Shown: positions 1 through 6,685 of the stretch, piece by piece
Layout: each line of letters opens with the position of its first letter
Numbering within the stretch: position 1 is the stretch's first letter
Source of the DNA: SYAN01 sp964406345
GTDB lineage: Bacteria; Actinomycetota; Actinomycetes; Nanopelagicales; Nanopelagicaceae
NCBI GenBank assembly: GCA_964406345.1
Contig: CAYORK010000032.1
Span: 1 to 9,527, forward strand
Direction of reading: 5' to 3'
DNA length: 9,527 nt
Notes under the pieces: model-generated
Seen by the model: the letters and a program-made list of their open reading frames with translations, nothing else
What the model was told of the DNA's origin: nothing
Database searches by the model: none
Position numbers and translations under genes: made by a program

Positions 1-134
1 CGCATGCGAATGAGATGGGATTCGATCCGCTCAACGGGTACCTCCGTAATCTGCGCGAGAATTCCTGCTGATACCGGTTCCTCAACCACCATAAGAATGG
101 CTTCAAGGGCACTTTGAAGGTCAGATTCATTCAT
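1..134 (-). CDS. scpB: Segregation and condensation protein ScpB, N-terminal part (cut by window edge)
   Basis: Only the first 44 codons are present; the rest lies left of base 1. The translation opens MNESDLQSALEAILMVVEEP, followed by a helix-rich stretch with VSAGILAQI. This matches the usual ScpB start, in which the first winged helix begins with a 'leEAiLfvaeePvs' pattern. ScpB is the dimeric winged-helix subunit of the SMC-ScpA-ScpB condensin complex, which compacts and resolves replicated chromosomes on the nucleoid. The ATG (132-134) lies inside the end of scpA: the eight bases ATGAATGA hold both the scpB start and the scpA stop, so translation is probably coupled. A GAGG motif lies about 11 nt before the ATG. 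Position directly after scpA strongly supports the call even though the gene is truncated here by the window edge. Confidence 0.88.
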   Translation of the reverse strand, partial: MNESDLQSALEAILMVVEEPVSAGILAQITEVPVERIESHLIRM

Positions 135-978
135 TATCGGCTGAATCCTCGCTCACTGGGGCTCGATCAAATTCGTCGGAAATGGTCAGAATGCGATCCT
201 GCGGAGCAATCCACTCTACCGAGAGCTCACCAAAGGAAACCATCTGCTGGAATCTCACCGCGCCCTCTCGGTACAACTCAAGAAGACCCAGAAAACGGGC
301 AATTAGGACAAACCGGTTTGTCTCCCCTTCAGTAAGCCCCCGAAAGGTCAGAACTTTGCGCTCCTTTAGAAGCGCAGCGATTTCGAGAGCCTGCTCCGCA
401 ACGGAAACGAGGGGCAGATGGAGATGCTGAACCGAAAGAGTGGGATCCGTCCGCGGAGTGAGAGCACGCTCTGCTAGCGCCGCAAAGCGATCTGGAGATA
501 CGCCCAGGACCACCTCGGGAAGCAGTTCTGCCAGATGTGGCTCCAAAGCAACCGTCCTAGGGAAGCTCTTCTCCCCCTCCTCTATCTTGGCCTGAAAGAT
601 GTCAGCGATCTGCTTGAAGGCCCGATACTGCAGCAACCGCGCGAATAGCAGATCGCGCGCTTCTAGGAGTGCAAGATCAGCTTCGTCATCGACCTCACCG
701 CTTGGCAACAATCGAGCAGCCTTGAGATCCAAAAGTGTCGCCGCAACGACCAAGAACTCGGTGGCTTGGTCAAGAAGCCAACCCTCACCCTCTTGTTCAA
801 GGTTACGTATGTGGGCGATGAAGTCGTCGGTAACCACGCCCAGCGCCACCTCAGTGATGTCGAGCTTGTGCTTTGCGATTAGTTGAAGCAGGAGATCAAA
901 TGGACCGTCAAAGACCTCTAGATGCACGCTGAAGCCAGGGAGTCTGCCTTCTGTTGTCTGCACCGACGCTGTATCCAC
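127..978 (-). CDS. scpA: Segregation and condensation protein ScpA (kleisin)
   Basis: This 283-residue protein is the kleisin subunit that bridges the two SMC heads and binds ScpB in bacterial condensin. The N-terminal helical domain carries the family hallmark VFDGPFDLLLQLIAKHKLDI at about 22-41, then the ATEFLVVAATLLDLKAARLL helix at about 72-91. An acidic linker follows (EVDDEADLALLEARDLL). The C-terminal winged helix, about residues 200-258, contains LTFRGLTEGE and ARFLGLLELYREGAV, which is typical of actinobacterial ScpA. Length is normal. The start is GTG at 978; an in-frame TAA at 988-990 rules out anything further upstream. There is no good Shine-Dalgarno sequence, but TAAGTT sits six bases before the GTG, which suggests a leaderless mRNA. 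In-frame GTG codons at residues 6 and 18 are weaker alternatives. The 3' end overlaps scpB by 8 nt. Unusually, the neighbouring parA runs in the opposite direction. Confidence 0.95.
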   Translation of the reverse strand: MDTASVQTTEGRLPGFSVHLEVFDGPFDLLLQLIAKHKLDITEVALGVVTDDFIAHIRNLEQEGEGWLLDQATEFLVVAATLLDLKAARLLPSGEVDDEADLALLEARDLLFARLLQYRAFKQIADIFQAKIEEGEKSFPRTVALEPHLAELLPEVVLGVSPDRFAALAERALTPRTDPTLSVQHLHLPLVSVAEQALEIAALLKERKVLTFRGLTEGETNRFVLIARFLGLLELYREGAVRFQQMVSFGELSVEWIAPQDRILTISDEFDRAPVSEDSADNE

Positions 979-1076
979 TTGCGTAACTTACTTGACCTCT
1001 GGCCCATTTGGCGGGAGCTTGCATCTCTTCTCCGGTATCAATAGGCTGAGAGAAAGTTGTTAGAGAGGTATCTCGA
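979..1076. promoter_or_regulatory. Divergent intergenic region between scpA and parA
   Basis: These 98 bp must hold the promoters for scpAB (leftward) and for parA and its partner (rightward). Toward parA, a weak sigma-70-like pair can be proposed: TTGCAT at 1019-1024 and TAGGCT (TANNNT) at 1042-1047, spaced 17 bp, which would give a leader of about 22 nt. A purine-rich Shine-Dalgarno sequence AGAGAGG lies at 1062-1068, eight bases before the TTG start at 1077. GAGA (1063-1066) could pair with TCTC (1071-1074) around a GGTA loop, a small hairpin that would partly hide the ribosome binding site. No clear operator palindrome or parS-like site was seen. The promoter assignments are tentative. 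Confidence 0.35.
985..990 (-). promoter_or_regulatory. Candidate -10 element for a leaderless scpA transcript
   Basis: On the minus strand TAAGTT fits the actinobacterial -10 pattern TANNNT. It is followed by exactly six bases (ACGCAA) and then the scpA GTG, so transcription could start on the G of the start codon. No convincing -35 is seen at 16-18 nt upstream (CGCCAA or similar), but actinobacterial leaderless promoters often lack a strong one. The absence of a Shine-Dalgarno sequence before this GTG agrees with the idea. This is inference from spacing and motif only. Confidence 0.4.
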
Positions 1077-1994
1077 TTGAGCGCTAAGTCGATTTTTTCC
1101 GACGAAGACGTCACCACCACCTCATCGGTTCTTGGTCGGAAAACACCCAAATTCCCGGAACCACTTCCGTTGCAAGTTCACGGAAACGCAACCATCATCT
1201 CTGTTGTAAACCAGAAAGGTGGGGTCGGAAAAACCACCACAACGATCAACCTTGGTGCGTCACTTGCAGAATTGGGACGCCGTGTTCTTCTCGTTGACTT
1301 TGACCCGCAGCACTCACTCTCCGTGGGATTGGGAGTTTCCACTCGCAACCTTGAAGGCTCCATCTACAACTTGATGCTTGACGAATCAACTCGTATCGAA
1401 GACTTTCTGCTGAAGACCAATGTTCCAGGCATGGACATGATCCCAAGTCACGAAGACCTCGCTGCCGCGGAAGGCGCCTTAGTCTCAGTCATCGCGCGAG
1501 AGAAGGTGCTGAAGAGGGTCCTGGATTCGGTCGCGGACTACTACGACGTGATCTTGATCGATTGCCAACCTTCGCTGGGCTTGCTCACTATCAATGCATT
1601 GACGGCATCGAAGTATGTGATCGTGCCTCTCGAGTGTGAGTATTTCGCGCTCCGTGGAGTAGCCCTGTTGGTAGACATCATCGGCAAGGTCCAAAAGAAC
1701 ACAAATCCCGACTTGGAGATCCTAGGAATCCTCCCCACGCTCTACGATCGAAAAACTGTCCATAGTCGTGAAGTCCTAGAACGAATCATCGAAGCCTTTC
1801 CCACCGGCGTTTTCGACACCATCATTTCGAGAACGGTTCGCTTTCCTGAGACCACAGTGGCGGGAGAACCGATAACGACATTCGCAAGCAGCTCTGCTGG
1901 GGCGTCCGCATATCGTCGTCTCGCACGAGAAATCATCCACCTTGGCGTTGCACAAGGCGCGACAGCCGAAATCAAAGAAGCTGGAGCAAGATAA
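1077..1994 (+). CDS. ParA-family ATPase (Soj/PldP-like, scpAB-associated)
   Basis: This 305-residue P-loop ATPase belongs to the ParA/MinD (deviant Walker A) group. A poorly conserved leader of about 38 residues precedes ISVVNQKGGVGKTTTTINLG at 41-60, with signature Lys47 and Walker Lys52. LLVDFDPQ lies at 71-78, and the Walker B/switch region VILIDCQPSLGLL at 158-170 has Asp162. Gln164 replaces the more usual proline; I recall this as normal in this actinobacterial branch. Such ATPases dimerise with ATP, bind DNA nonspecifically and form gradients that position chromosomes or the division site. The orphan chromosomal homologue beside scpA in Corynebacterium glutamicum is the ParA-like division protein PldP (from memory). 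The start is TTG, chosen because no upstream ATG exists, AGAGAGG is well placed, and the length suits relatives. The next gene begins within the stop (TAATG), so the two are probably co-translated. The orientation is opposite to scpAB. Confidence 0.9.
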   Translation: MSAKSIFSDEDVTTTSSVLGRKTPKFPEPLPLQVHGNATIISVVNQKGGVGKTTTTINLGASLAELGRRVLLVDFDPQHSLSVGLGVSTRNLEGSIYNLMLDESTRIEDFLLKTNVPGMDMIPSHEDLAAAEGALVSVIAREKVLKRVLDSVADYYDVILIDCQPSLGLLTINALTASKYVIVPLECEYFALRGVALLVDIIGKVQKNTNPDLEILGILPTLYDRKTVHSREVLERIIEAFPTGVFDTIISRTVRFPETTVAGEPITTFASSSAGASAYRRLAREIIHLGVAQGATAEIKEAGAR

Positions 1995-2389
1995 TGAGTC
2001 GACGCGTGACACTACCGGGTGCTGATGAACTGTTTCGCAAGACGACCCTTGCTGCTGTTCCCGAAGTGGAAATAGATCCTCAGAGTGAGGCAACATCGGT
2101 CACTCCGGCACCGCAGCGAAAGAAGGCGGTGCGAACAACCGCTCGCCGAAAGCCGAACCAGATAGACCGCTCTCCATCAGGTCGCGAGAAGCATGATGAG
2201 AAGATCACGGTTTACCTCTCCCCTGACGAACTCTTCGACTTGGAGCAAGCGAGGCTCATGCTCCGAGGAGACCTAGGTCTTGCTGTTGATCGTGGCCGGA
2301 TCGTGAGAGAGGCCCTCGCTGTCGTGATTGCTGACTTGGAGAGCAAAGGCGACCAAAGCATCATCGCGCGACGTCTTCGCGGCAGGTAA
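1994..2389 (+). CDS. Small basic ribbon-helix-helix-like protein, putative ParA partner
   Basis: This 131-residue protein has two parts. Residues 1-68 look disordered: an N-terminal motif RRVTLPGADELFRKTT is followed by an acidic patch and then a strongly basic stretch (QRKKAVRTTARRKPNQIDR, 41-59). Residues 69-118 fit a ribbon-helix-helix fold: strand KITVYLS (70-76), helix PDELFDLEQARLMLR (77-91), and second helix starting DRGRIVREALAVVIADLE (99-116). Such folds dimerise, with the strand contacting the DNA major groove. Its ATG shares one base with the parA stop (TAATG), which suggests equal production and partnership. By analogy with plasmid systems in which an RHH protein acts as centromere-binding partner or repressor of a ParA ATPase, it may bind DNA and either stimulate the ATPase or autoregulate the pair. 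That role is inference; I do not recognise a named family. No terminator is visible in the 19-bp gap before the convergent xerD. Confidence 0.82.
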   Translation: MSRRVTLPGADELFRKTTLAAVPEVEIDPQSEATSVTPAPQRKKAVRTTARRKPNQIDRSPSGREKHDEKITVYLSPDELFDLEQARLMLRGDLGLAVDRGRIVREALAVVIADLESKGDQSIIARRLRGR

Positions 2390-2408
2390 ACAGTTCGCGG
2401 TAGAAGTA

Positions 2409-3299
2409 CTAGGTGGCGCGAGGGTGTGACACTGAATGTGTCTCGCGCAATACATCCCCAGTAACCATCGTGTAAATCTGTGTGGTCACCACGGATGAAT
2501 GTCCCAATAGCTCTTGAACCGAGCGAACATCCGCACCTCGTTCAAGCATATGTGTGGCAAAGGCATGACGGAAGGTATGTGGCGTCACCGATTCCTCGAG
2601 CCCCACTCTCTTTGCGGCGCGTTTGATGATCTGCCATATCCCCTGGCGACTCAAACGTCCTCCCTTTCCGTTGAGAAACAGTGCCGGTTCATTGCCCCCT
2701 GCAGCCAGAACTGGCCGCGATCGCACAAGGTAGTCCCGGCAAGCTTGAGCCGCGTGCGCACCCATCGGAACCAAACGCTCCTTTCCACCTTTTCCTGTGA
2801 TTCGAAGGAAATAGGTACCAGACGCGTCACCTACAAACTCGTTCACATTGAGGGAAATACACTCCGAGACTCTCATTCCAGCACTGTAAAGAGATTCCAG
2901 AATCGCTCGATCCCTGATCCCTGTAACGGAATCTTCAGGACTCTCGAGGAGTTTGCGAATAACCTCATATGGCAACGACTTAGGCAAACGCCTCCCCTTG
3001 GCCTTCAGGTCGACTCGCCAACCGAGACGTGAAGCGTCGCTCGACGCGAGAAAATCTTCAAATGAGCGCAAAGAACTGATCTTGCGAGCGATAGTCGACT
3101 CAGAAAGACCCGCTCTGCGCAATTCAGTCAGAAAAAGCGAAATCGAATCCTGATCAAGGAAATCGTGTTCCGCGAAGAAATCCGACAAGTCTCGACGATA
3201 TGAGATGAGTGTATTTTTGCTTGCTCCGCGCTCGACGGCGAGGTGTTCTAGGAAGCGGATGGCATCGCGCGGAAGTTCAGTTACGACCTTTGCGTGCAA
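2409..3299 (-). CDS. xerD: Tyrosine recombinase XerD
   Basis: This 296-residue site-specific recombinase should act with XerC at dif to resolve chromosome dimers near division. The N-terminal SAM-like core-binding domain (about 8-90) includes GASKNTLISYRRDLSDF. The catalytic domain shows the full active-site set: Arg143 in SAGMRVSE, Lys170 in TGKGGKER, His241 and Arg244 in TPHTFRHAFATH, His267 in LLGHSS, and the nucleophile Tyr276 in QIYTMVT. The end VSHPRA is typical of chromosomal XerD rather than a phage integrase. The start is TTG at 3299, lying 23 nt inside the end of pyrG; GGAG at 3306-3309 is spaced six bases before it, which supports this start. XerC versus XerD is decided on similarity and on the pyrG-xerD-parA-scpAB order, as in other Actinobacteria. 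The Nudix hydrolase gene usually found between pyrG and xerD is absent. Confidence 0.93.
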   Translation of the reverse strand: MHAKVVTELPRDAIRFLEHLAVERGASKNTLISYRRDLSDFFAEHDFLDQDSISLFLTELRRAGLSESTIARKISSLRSFEDFLASSDASRLGWRVDLKAKGRRLPKSLPYEVIRKLLESPEDSVTGIRDRAILESLYSAGMRVSECISLNVNEFVGDASGTYFLRITGKGGKERLVPMGAHAAQACRDYLVRSRPVLAAGGNEPALFLNGKGGRLSRQGIWQIIKRAAKRVGLEESVTPHTFRHAFATHMLERGADVRSVQELLGHSSVVTTQIYTMVTGDVLRETHSVSHPRAT

Positions 3300-4935
3300 T
3301 GGCAGCTCCGATCAAGCCAGCAAAGAGTGGGTGTGGACGCGTCGGGCGCGACTTGAATTCCGGATGGGCTTGTGTACCCACGTAGAAAGGGTGAGTTCCT
3401 CTATCCAGTTCCACGAACTCAACGAGACTTCCATCAGGAGAGAGTCCGGAAAAGACTAAGCCGATCTCTGTAAGGCGCTCCCGATACTCATTATTCACCT
3501 CGTATCGATGACGATGGCGCTCAGAGATAGAAATGCTCCCATAGCACTCCGCGACGATTGATTCGGGTTGCAGGTTAGCTGTGTAAGCACCCAATCTCAT
3601 CGTTGCGCCCATATCGCCATTTCCAGCAACAATCTCCAACTGACTTGCCATTGTTGCGACAACGGGATGGGAGGTAGATGGATCGAATTCACTCGAGTTC
3701 GCTCCGCTGAGCCCCGCCATGTTTCTAGCAGCTTCGATGACCATACATTGAAGTCCAAGACAGAGACCAAGTGTTGGGATTCCCCGCGTGCGCGCAAACT
3801 GCAACGCCCCAAGTTTGCCTTCGATGCCCCGCACTCCGAATCCTCCTGGAACGCAGATCGCGTCCAGATCGCTAAGGCTTCGCTCTGCGCTGGCGGGATC
3901 CTCGCAATCGTCGCTCGGTATCCAGCAGATTTCGATGTGCGCACCGTGGGCAAAACCTCCGGCGCGTAACGCCTCAGTTACTGAGAGATAGGCATCAGGT
4001 AGGTCTACATACTTGCCGACTAAACCTACTTTGATACGAACCTTCGGATTGTGTACGCGATCGAGTAATTGATCCCATTCGCCCCAAACTACATCACGGA
4101 AGTTCATTCCTAGCCGTCGGACGATATAGGCGTCCAGGCCCTCTTGATGAAGAACCTTTGGAATGTCATAGATCGAAGGTGCGTCAACCGCTGCAACAAC
4201 CGCTTCCGCATCGACATCGCACATAAGAGAGATCTTCTTCTTCACTCCAGCTGGAATCTCTCTATCTGATCTCAAGACTATGGCGTCAGGCGTGATGCCG
4301 ATGCTGCGGAGAGCAGCGACACTATGTTGGGTGGGTTTCGTCTTCAATTCACCGGACGGCCCGATGTAGGGAACGAGGGAGACATGGAGATAGAAGACAT
4401 TCTCGCGCCCGACTTCTTGGCGAATCTGGCGAGCTGCCTCCAAAAAGGGCAATGACTCGATATCTCCTACGGTGCCACCGATTTCGGTGATCACTATGTC
4501 AACCTGATCGCCGTCGGAGGCAAGCATTCGGGACTTTATCTCGTTCGTTATATGTGGGATGACCTGAACGGTGTCACCCAAGTATTCCCCTCGCCGCTCG
4601 CGAGCGATCACTCGCTGGTACACCTGGCCCGTCGTAACGTTCGCTTCGCCGCTGAGATTGGTATCGAGGAAACGTTCATAGTGACCGATATCCAAGTCAG
4701 TCTCAGCGCCATCTTCAGTAACGAAAACTTCGCCATGCTGGAAAGGATTCATGGTGCCCGGATCGACGTTGATGTAGGGATCCAGCTTTTGCATCGTGAC
4801 ACTCAGGCCCCGAGCCCTCAGGAGCCTTCCCAGACTCGAGGCGGTAAGACCCTTACCGAGACTCGAGGCGACACCGCCAGTGACGAAGATGTGTTTGGTG
4901 ACCCGCGGCGTACTCACGGAGGAGGAAATTATCAC
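3277..4935 (-). CDS. pyrG: CTP synthase (glutamine-hydrolysing)
   Basis: This cytosolic enzyme makes CTP from UTP, ATP and glutamine, the last step of pyrimidine nucleotide synthesis. The 552-residue length is normal. The amidoligase domain (about 13-280) starts TKHIFVTGGVASSLGKG, with P-loop-like Lys28. It continues with KLDPYINVDPGTMNPFQHGE, the DGAETDLDIGHYERF acidic and metal-binding segment, TEIGGTVGDIES at 150-161 and the UTP-contact motif KTKPTQHS at 198-205. The glutaminase domain (about 300-548) has VPGGFGVRG, the nucleophile Cys392 in LGLCLGLQC, and His524 and Glu526 in AHPEFKSRP, completing the triad. The start is GTG at 4935, 25 nt after the recN stop. A second in-frame GTG at 4917 is equally possible, since neither has a clear Shine-Dalgarno sequence and relatives vary here. 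The gene lies in line with recN and overlaps xerD. Confidence 0.97.
   Translation of the reverse strand: MIISSSVSTPRVTKHIFVTGGVASSLGKGLTASSLGRLLRARGLSVTMQKLDPYINVDPGTMNPFQHGEVFVTEDGAETDLDIGHYERFLDTNLSGEANVTTGQVYQRVIARERRGEYLGDTVQVIPHITNEIKSRMLASDGDQVDIVITEIGGTVGDIESLPFLEAARQIRQEVGRENVFYLHVSLVPYIGPSGELKTKPTQHSVAALRSIGITPDAIVLRSDREIPAGVKKKISLMCDVDAEAVVAAVDAPSIYDIPKVLHQEGLDAYIVRRLGMNFRDVVWGEWDQLLDRVHNPKVRIKVGLVGKYVDLPDAYLSVTEALRAGGFAHGAHIEICWIPSDDCEDPASAERSLSDLDAICVPGGFGVRGIEGKLGALQFARTRGIPTLGLCLGLQCMVIEAARNMAGLSGANSSEFDPSTSHPVVATMASQLEIVAGNGDMGATMRLGAYTANLQPESIVAECYGSISISERHRHRYEVNNEYRERLTEIGLVFSGLSPDGSLVEFVELDRGTHPFYVGTQAHPEFKSRPTRPHPLFAGLIGAAIARKGRN
3306..3309 (-). promoter_or_regulatory. Shine-Dalgarno GGAG for xerD within pyrG
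   Basis: On the minus strand GGAG is followed by six bases (CTGCCA) and then TTG. It lies inside the last codons of pyrG and is what justifies an overlapping TTG start for xerD. Confidence 0.65.
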
Positions 4936-4960
4936 CTATTCGCGCAGGGGCGTAATCGCC

Positions 4961-6685
4961 TCAATTGCTGGCGTGTTTGAGCAGTTCGCGCGCGTGCTGT
5001 TGAGCGGCATCCGACTGACTCTGACCGGAGAGCATGCGGGCAATCTCAAGAACACGATCTTCGCCATGAATCTCAGTCACAGAGGAAAGCACGACCTCAT
5101 CATTCGCTTCTTTCTCAATCCGGAAGTGCTTCTCCGCCCAGACCGCAACTTGAGCTAAATGAGTGATGACGATGATCTGGAAGTGTTCCGCCAAACGAGC
5201 CAGTCGCTCCCCTATGACAAGACCTGCCTCCCCGCCGATACCGGCATCGATCTCGTCGAAGACCAACGTGCCCACTTCACGTTGTTCCGCAAGCGCAAGC
5301 TCAATCGCCAACATAACCCGGGAGAGCTCACCTCCACTAGCGCCTTTACCAAGCGGGAGAGGCTTGCCCTGATCATGCGAGCTAAAGAGAAACTCAACCG
5401 AGTCTGCCCCAGTTCCGGCGAAATCGAGACCAGATTTCACGTCAATACTGAAACGGGAACGATCAAGCCCCAATCCCGCCAATTCTTCATTCACCCTTGT
5501 GGTGAGTTTCGTCGCGGAAAAACTTCTTTGGTTTGAAAGAGACATCGCCACCGCAGAGAGTTCTCCATGAATTCGTTCGATCTCAGCTCGGAGTACCTCA
5601 ACCTGATGGTCCCCCTCTTGAAGCGATTGCAAGAGTGAGCGGCGCTCCACACCCACAGTGATCAATGATCGCAGTGCTTCGGAATCTGTTAGGCCTGGAT
5701 CAACATCAGCGCGATAGCGTTGAAGGAAAATCTTGAGGGCGGCAAAACGCTCACGAAGGCTATCAATCTCACCTGGCTCGACTTCCAAAGTTGCCAACTC
5801 ACCACTCAGCTCTGCTGCAATCTCCTGGAGTTCTATCTGAGCCGCTCGAAGTCTCGAGATATAGTCCCGAAAAGCATCATCACTCTCTTTGTAAGCCTCG
5901 AGGCTTCTAAGTGCTCTTGCACTCCGTGCCAGAGCACCCTCATCCTCGTCATCCAAGGCGGCTAAAGCCTCCATAAAAGCGAGTCGCAGGTCTTCAACCG
6001 AGTCCAGCCTTCTTATCCGTTGATCAATCTCTTCCCACTCATGCTCTTGTGGCTTTAGCTTCTCAAGGTCGGAGAGGAACTTTGTGAGCGTTGCGATCTC
6101 TCGATCCTTATCTTTCAAAGCTTTCTCAAATTCCCTCAACTCGCGCTGCGTATTTCTCCATTCCTCAAACTTCAATGAGTAATCACGGTGTAATGCCATC
6201 AACTCATCACTCGTTCGATCGAGAAGCTGAAGCTGATAGCTGTGATCGAGAATTCGATGATTCGTACCCTGTCCATGTATGGCAAAAAACTCAGCCGAGA
6301 ATGCGCCAAGCACCGAAACGGTGGTTGGGTCGGAGCCTACGACCGCCTTTCCTTTACCCTCTCGAGAGATGCTTCGCTGAAGCAACAAGGCACCATCTTC
6401 GATTTCGGGAGAATGTTCAGAGATCAACCCTGCAAGCGTGCTCTCCGGAGACGGAATGAAAGAGACAGAGGCTGAGACAGTGAGCCTCTCGGCCCCGTGA
6501 CGGATGAGATCAGTATCGGCTCTCGCCCCAGAGAGAAGATTGAGACCGGTTAGAACCATGGTCTTTCCGGCCCCGGTCTCTCCGGTGAGGACGTTGAATC
6601 CTGGGCCGAGAGGCAAGACTGCCTGATCGACGACCCCAATATTCCTGATCGCTAGTTCGGTGATCGCTCGCGACCTACTTGCCAC
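4961..6685 (-). CDS. recN: DNA repair ATPase RecN
   Basis: RecN is an SMC-like ATPase recruited to double-strand breaks, where it aids recombinational repair. From the chosen start the protein has 574 residues, the usual size. AITELAIRNIGVVDQAVLPL opens the ATPase head, and the Walker A motif TGETGAGKT follows at about 34-42. The middle (about 150-380) is a rich heptad-like coiled coil (KFEEWRNTQRELREFEKALK, LRAEIERIHGEL). The C-terminal half-head carries the ABC signature GASGGELSR (about 448-456), Walker B TLVFDEIDAGIGG (472-484) and ITHLAQVA. An ATG at 6745 could add 20 residues, but the GTG at 6685 is preferred: GGAGG (6692-6696) precedes it by six bases, the overlap with nadK shrinks from 71 to 11 nt, and RecN proteins normally begin close to the 'I.ELxIrNlgvi' strand. 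Confidence 0.95.
   Translation of the reverse strand: MASRSRAITELAIRNIGVVDQAVLPLGPGFNVLTGETGAGKTMVLTGLNLLSGARADTDLIRHGAERLTVSASVSFIPSPESTLAGLISEHSPEIEDGALLLQRSISREGKGKAVVGSDPTTVSVLGAFSAEFFAIHGQGTNHRILDHSYQLQLLDRTSDELMALHRDYSLKFEEWRNTQRELREFEKALKDKDREIATLTKFLSDLEKLKPQEHEWEEIDQRIRRLDSVEDLRLAFMEALAALDDEDEGALARSARALRSLEAYKESDDAFRDYISRLRAAQIELQEIAAELSGELATLEVEPGEIDSLRERFAALKIFLQRYRADVDPGLTDSEALRSLITVGVERRSLLQSLQEGDHQVEVLRAEIERIHGELSAVAMSLSNQRSFSATKLTTRVNEELAGLGLDRSRFSIDVKSGLDFAGTGADSVEFLFSSHDQGKPLPLGKGASGGELSRVMLAIELALAEQREVGTLVFDEIDAGIGGEAGLVIGERLARLAEHFQIIVITHLAQVAVWAEKHFRIEKEANDEVVLSSVTEIHGEDRVLEIARMLSGQSQSDAAQQHARELLKHASN

Noticed and set aside
908..1024. A 38-codon minus-strand frame starting at ATG 1024, with GGAG five bases upstream, running across the scpA start
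   Set aside because: It has a good start signal, but its frame is inside scpA codons for most of its length, it has no recognisable features, and its downstream part reads as an scpA shadow. Kept only as a competing explanation for scpA regulation.
2390..2408. Terminator between the convergent RHH gene and xerD
   Set aside because: The 19 bp and flanks hold a direct TTCGCGG repeat but no inverted repeat or T tract on either strand.
2514..3032. Plus-strand 172-codon frame opposite xerD
   Set aside because: It lies wholly antisense to a recombinase with all catalytic residues, has no family features, and its composition is what the reverse strand of the xerD codons gives.
2409..3299. XerD as a phage or mobile-element integrase with att sites
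   Set aside because: The neighbours are conserved housekeeping genes, there is no tRNA, no flanking direct repeat and no phage gene. The sequence ending SHPRA is that of chromosomal XerD.
3568..3969. Plus-strand 133-codon frame and other frames opposite pyrG, including 4552-4980
   Set aside because: They are shadows of pyrG; no motif, no ribosome binding site and no room outside the real gene.
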